DNA of 64,000 bases from Pegea sp. RAD2-039 (Eukaryota; Chordata; Thaliacea; Salpida; Salpidae): positions 62,001-126,000 of the forward strand of contig JAQGEQ010000003.1 in the NCBI GenBank assembly GCA_034620365.1, read 5' to 3'. Numbering within the stretch: the stretch's first letter is position 1; each line of letters starts with the position of its first letter. A program made the translations under genes and the position numbers. Below the pieces are notes generated by a model that was not told the origin of the DNA, searched no databases, and saw only the letters and a program-made list of their open reading frames with translations. Positions 61,608 to 64,000 of the stretch are shown piece by piece.

Positions 61608-64000
61608 TTACTAATCACTCAATTGATCATGTTATTTCATCTATTTGTTTGTTTGTAGATGATTTGATCTTCAAACATTTTCTGACCTTAAATTGTGAAA
61701 ACTTCGGTTGTTATTTGATGTTGTCTTTGGCGATTTTACATAACAGATGAGGATTAAAGTTGAACTATTCACCTCAACTTTACTTTCTAGTATCTTACTA
61801 GTCTCTTTTGACAAACTATCGAAAAAGAAACAGAAAGATCTACTCATGTAGATATTGTTTCAGTGTAGAGAGTCTATTCTTTGGGGGCTAATATTTCAAT
61901 CATTCAATCACTGTCAACTAATCAGTTTTTTTTTGTACAGTAACAACATCTTTCTGAATTCTTTTTTCAATTTCAATAACCATCTCAATTTTTATACAAA
62001 TTTGAATATTTTTTTAGTTACTTGCTTATCTACATCAGTGTCAATCTATTACTAAATATCATCTTACCATTATTCCTTTTTTCATTTTTCTTATATCATC
62101 AATAGTGATGATGATTCTTTTAATAACGTTGTAGCTAAAAGATTTGTTTTTTTATTCTTCCATTTGATTACTCTTCAACAACAAACTTCTGTGGTTGTGG
62201 TTGTTGTTGTTAGTTTGAAATTGTGTACAAATTTGTTGTTCGTGGTTAATAAAATCTTGAAATATCAAAAACTATATCTAATTATTGAAAATTTTCGATT
62301 AGTTTCTGTTTTTGTCGATCATGTTTGTAAAAGGCAAGTGATTGGCAAAAAGTTTGATAAAAGTATTTTTGTTTAGGTAGTTTCCTTTTAGCTTATTAGC
62401 TTTTAATTTAACTTCTTGTCAATTCAATTTTAGTTGGTCTAAAGTGGCTGAAGATTGAGTGTTTAAAAATTAATCATCAAATCGATAAAAACAAAATGTT
62501 AAAACTTTCTGAATCTTTTTATTCATTCATCAATAATTAGATGATGATTAAATCTTCTAGATCACATAACAGCTGAATCTTTCAAAAAATACCTCAAATT
62601 ATTTTCAATAGTAAATTGTAAGATCTGCTTTATTTTAACAAATATTTTTCTTTCAAAATATCTTTATATGCCGTGTATTCATACAAACTTCTTTTTGCTT
62701 TAAAGCTTGTTAGCTGTAAACTAGTGAAGCGAAACGAATACTTCAACTGTTAAAGAAATAGTAAACTAGTGGTTCTAGAAGAAGACTAAAACTAAACTTG
62801 AAACAATTTCATGAAATTACAAATCTTATTTTCATTGAAATCGATTAACTTTTAAACTGTCTTATAATTGCTAAGTCCGTTTAGAAGTTGAAATATTTTT
62901 GACATGATTAGATATTTTAAAGAACTTGAGATAACTGGTACAATGAATTTTGTGGTTTCAAACAATTGATCTGCACTTTTACATAACATTCAATTTAGAT
63001 GCAAAATATCAATTCATTTTTCTGCTTTTTATTCATGTATTAATCATCCAAACAAAAAGTTTGAAGATGCAAGTAATTTCTATTCATATTATATTCAGGT
63101 TTGAAATTAAATTAATCAACTTAACTGAAAGTTGGATCTTAACAAAACATTTAAACAACTTCTCTATTTTTTAACACTTTAATGAAAAAATTGAAAAGTG
63201 TATTAAACCTATAAAACCACATTAATATATTTGTTTAGTTTATCATGAACGCCTAAGTAAATTAAACTATCAATTTTTAACCTTTGCATAAACAGATCAA
63301 TTAGACCAATTTCCAAAAAATTAAATGTAAAGATTAAAGTTTAACTCAAAAATCTATGATTCATAGATTGACAACAAAACGTCATCGACCATTTTTGGTG
63401 ATTTGCAATTTTTACATAGCTTCTGACTAATAAAGTGATTTTTAAAGGAAAAATTTTAAGGTGAGTTTAAAATTTCTTTAATTTTAGAATCGGTTAAATT
63501 TATTCATCCATATAATAAAAAAAATTATTAATTGACAATATCTTCTTTTATATTAGAAAAAAACAAATCGATGGATGTAGATAGTAGCTGAGTTTTGACT
63601 AAACTTAAAACATTTCTCAAATTCTTTCAAAGTAATTAAATTATTTCTAAATTTCTTAAAAGGCATTGTAAAAAAATATACGCACGATCTAACATGAATA
63701 ATATCTTATAATACCAGACTGGGCCTTTTAAAAATATAAATTCATGGTATTTTAACCCAATTTAAAATTGAATTTTAATTTAAAATGAATTAATGCAACA
63801 TAAAACTAAAGTTAAAAAAAAGAATTAAGTATGAATTGCAAATAAAATAAGTTTAGAAGTAAGTTTATTATATTTTTCGGATTGACTTTAATCGCAATTT
63901 TATGTTCAACAAATTTGTTATCTTAATGTTTTAGAAATGAATATGCTGTTTATGGTAACAATACAAGATATATATTTGAAAAGCTTTGCAAAATACTACA
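61608..64000. other. AT-rich 3' flank, no gene seen
   Basis: Contains a short GTT/GGT-rich repeat at about 62190-62213 and otherwise no exon, SINE or motif that I can support. Short frames here are low-complexity. Confidence 0.45.

Noticed and set aside
62164..62376. Plus-strand frame with a valine run
   Set aside because: The valine run comes from a GTT/GGT simple repeat, and no other support exists.

Overview
The window is nuclear DNA of an animal. The genes carry GT-AG introns. The proteins include a TGF-beta/activin type I receptor, an IkB with an IKK degron, a Tubby protein, MANF and the APC/C subunit CDC26, a set found together only in metazoans. Base composition is very AT-rich (about three quarters A+T by eye), and coding exons, SINEs and one decayed retrotransposon stand out as islands of higher GC. 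I could not place the lineage. The receptor is too divergent for a vertebrate or a typical insect, and a spiralian or cnidarian-like invertebrate is only a guess. All gene models were joined by hand from splice sites and reading phase, without transcripts.

Layout: 1-4.5 kb is AT-rich with one SINE and a possible 48-codon gene (-). CDC26 and LSM10 (+) follow at 4.5-5.8 kb. An 11-exon TGF-beta type I receptor (-) fills 6.6-10.8 kb. A 6.2 kb gene-poor stretch leads to a four-TM MARVEL-like protein (+, 17.0-18.4 kb) and an orphan three-exon membrane protein (-, 19.3-21.8 kb). DDA1, PSMA5 and RWDD3 (+) are packed into 24.9-29.0 kb. A decayed Ty3/gypsy-like element (-) occupies about 29.7-31.9 kb. 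Carbonic anhydrase and MANF (+) lie at 33.3-35.7 kb, an SLC43A3-like transporter (-) at 37.2-38.7 kb, a 16-exon Tubby gene (+) at 43.0-50.4 kb, AHSA1 (-) at 54.1-55.1 kb, and an IkB/cactus gene (+) at 59.2-61.6 kb. The rest of the window, to 64 kb, shows no gene I can support.

Four of the genes belong to the ubiquitin/SUMO/proteasome system: CDC26 (APC/C), DDA1 (CRL4), PSMA5 (20S core) and RWDD3 (SUMO conjugation). The last three are co-oriented with gaps of about 380-480 bp. The receptor and IkB are signalling proteins. AHSA1 and MANF are folding and ER-stress factors, and a perfect three-unit heat-shock element lies about 1 kb upstream of AHSA1.

Most notable points: (1) the Tubby gene carries an in-frame, phase 0-0, two-exon cassette of about 323 residues with an unrecognised helical domain between the usual N-terminal region and the Tub domain; (2) PSMA5 is intact in every exon except for a 5-base deficit in exon 4 that breaks the frame; (3) most start codons sit 10-40 nt after a 3' splice-site-like sequence, which would fit 5'UTR introns or spliced-leader trans-splicing; (4) three tRNA-headed SINE families are scattered between and inside the genes.
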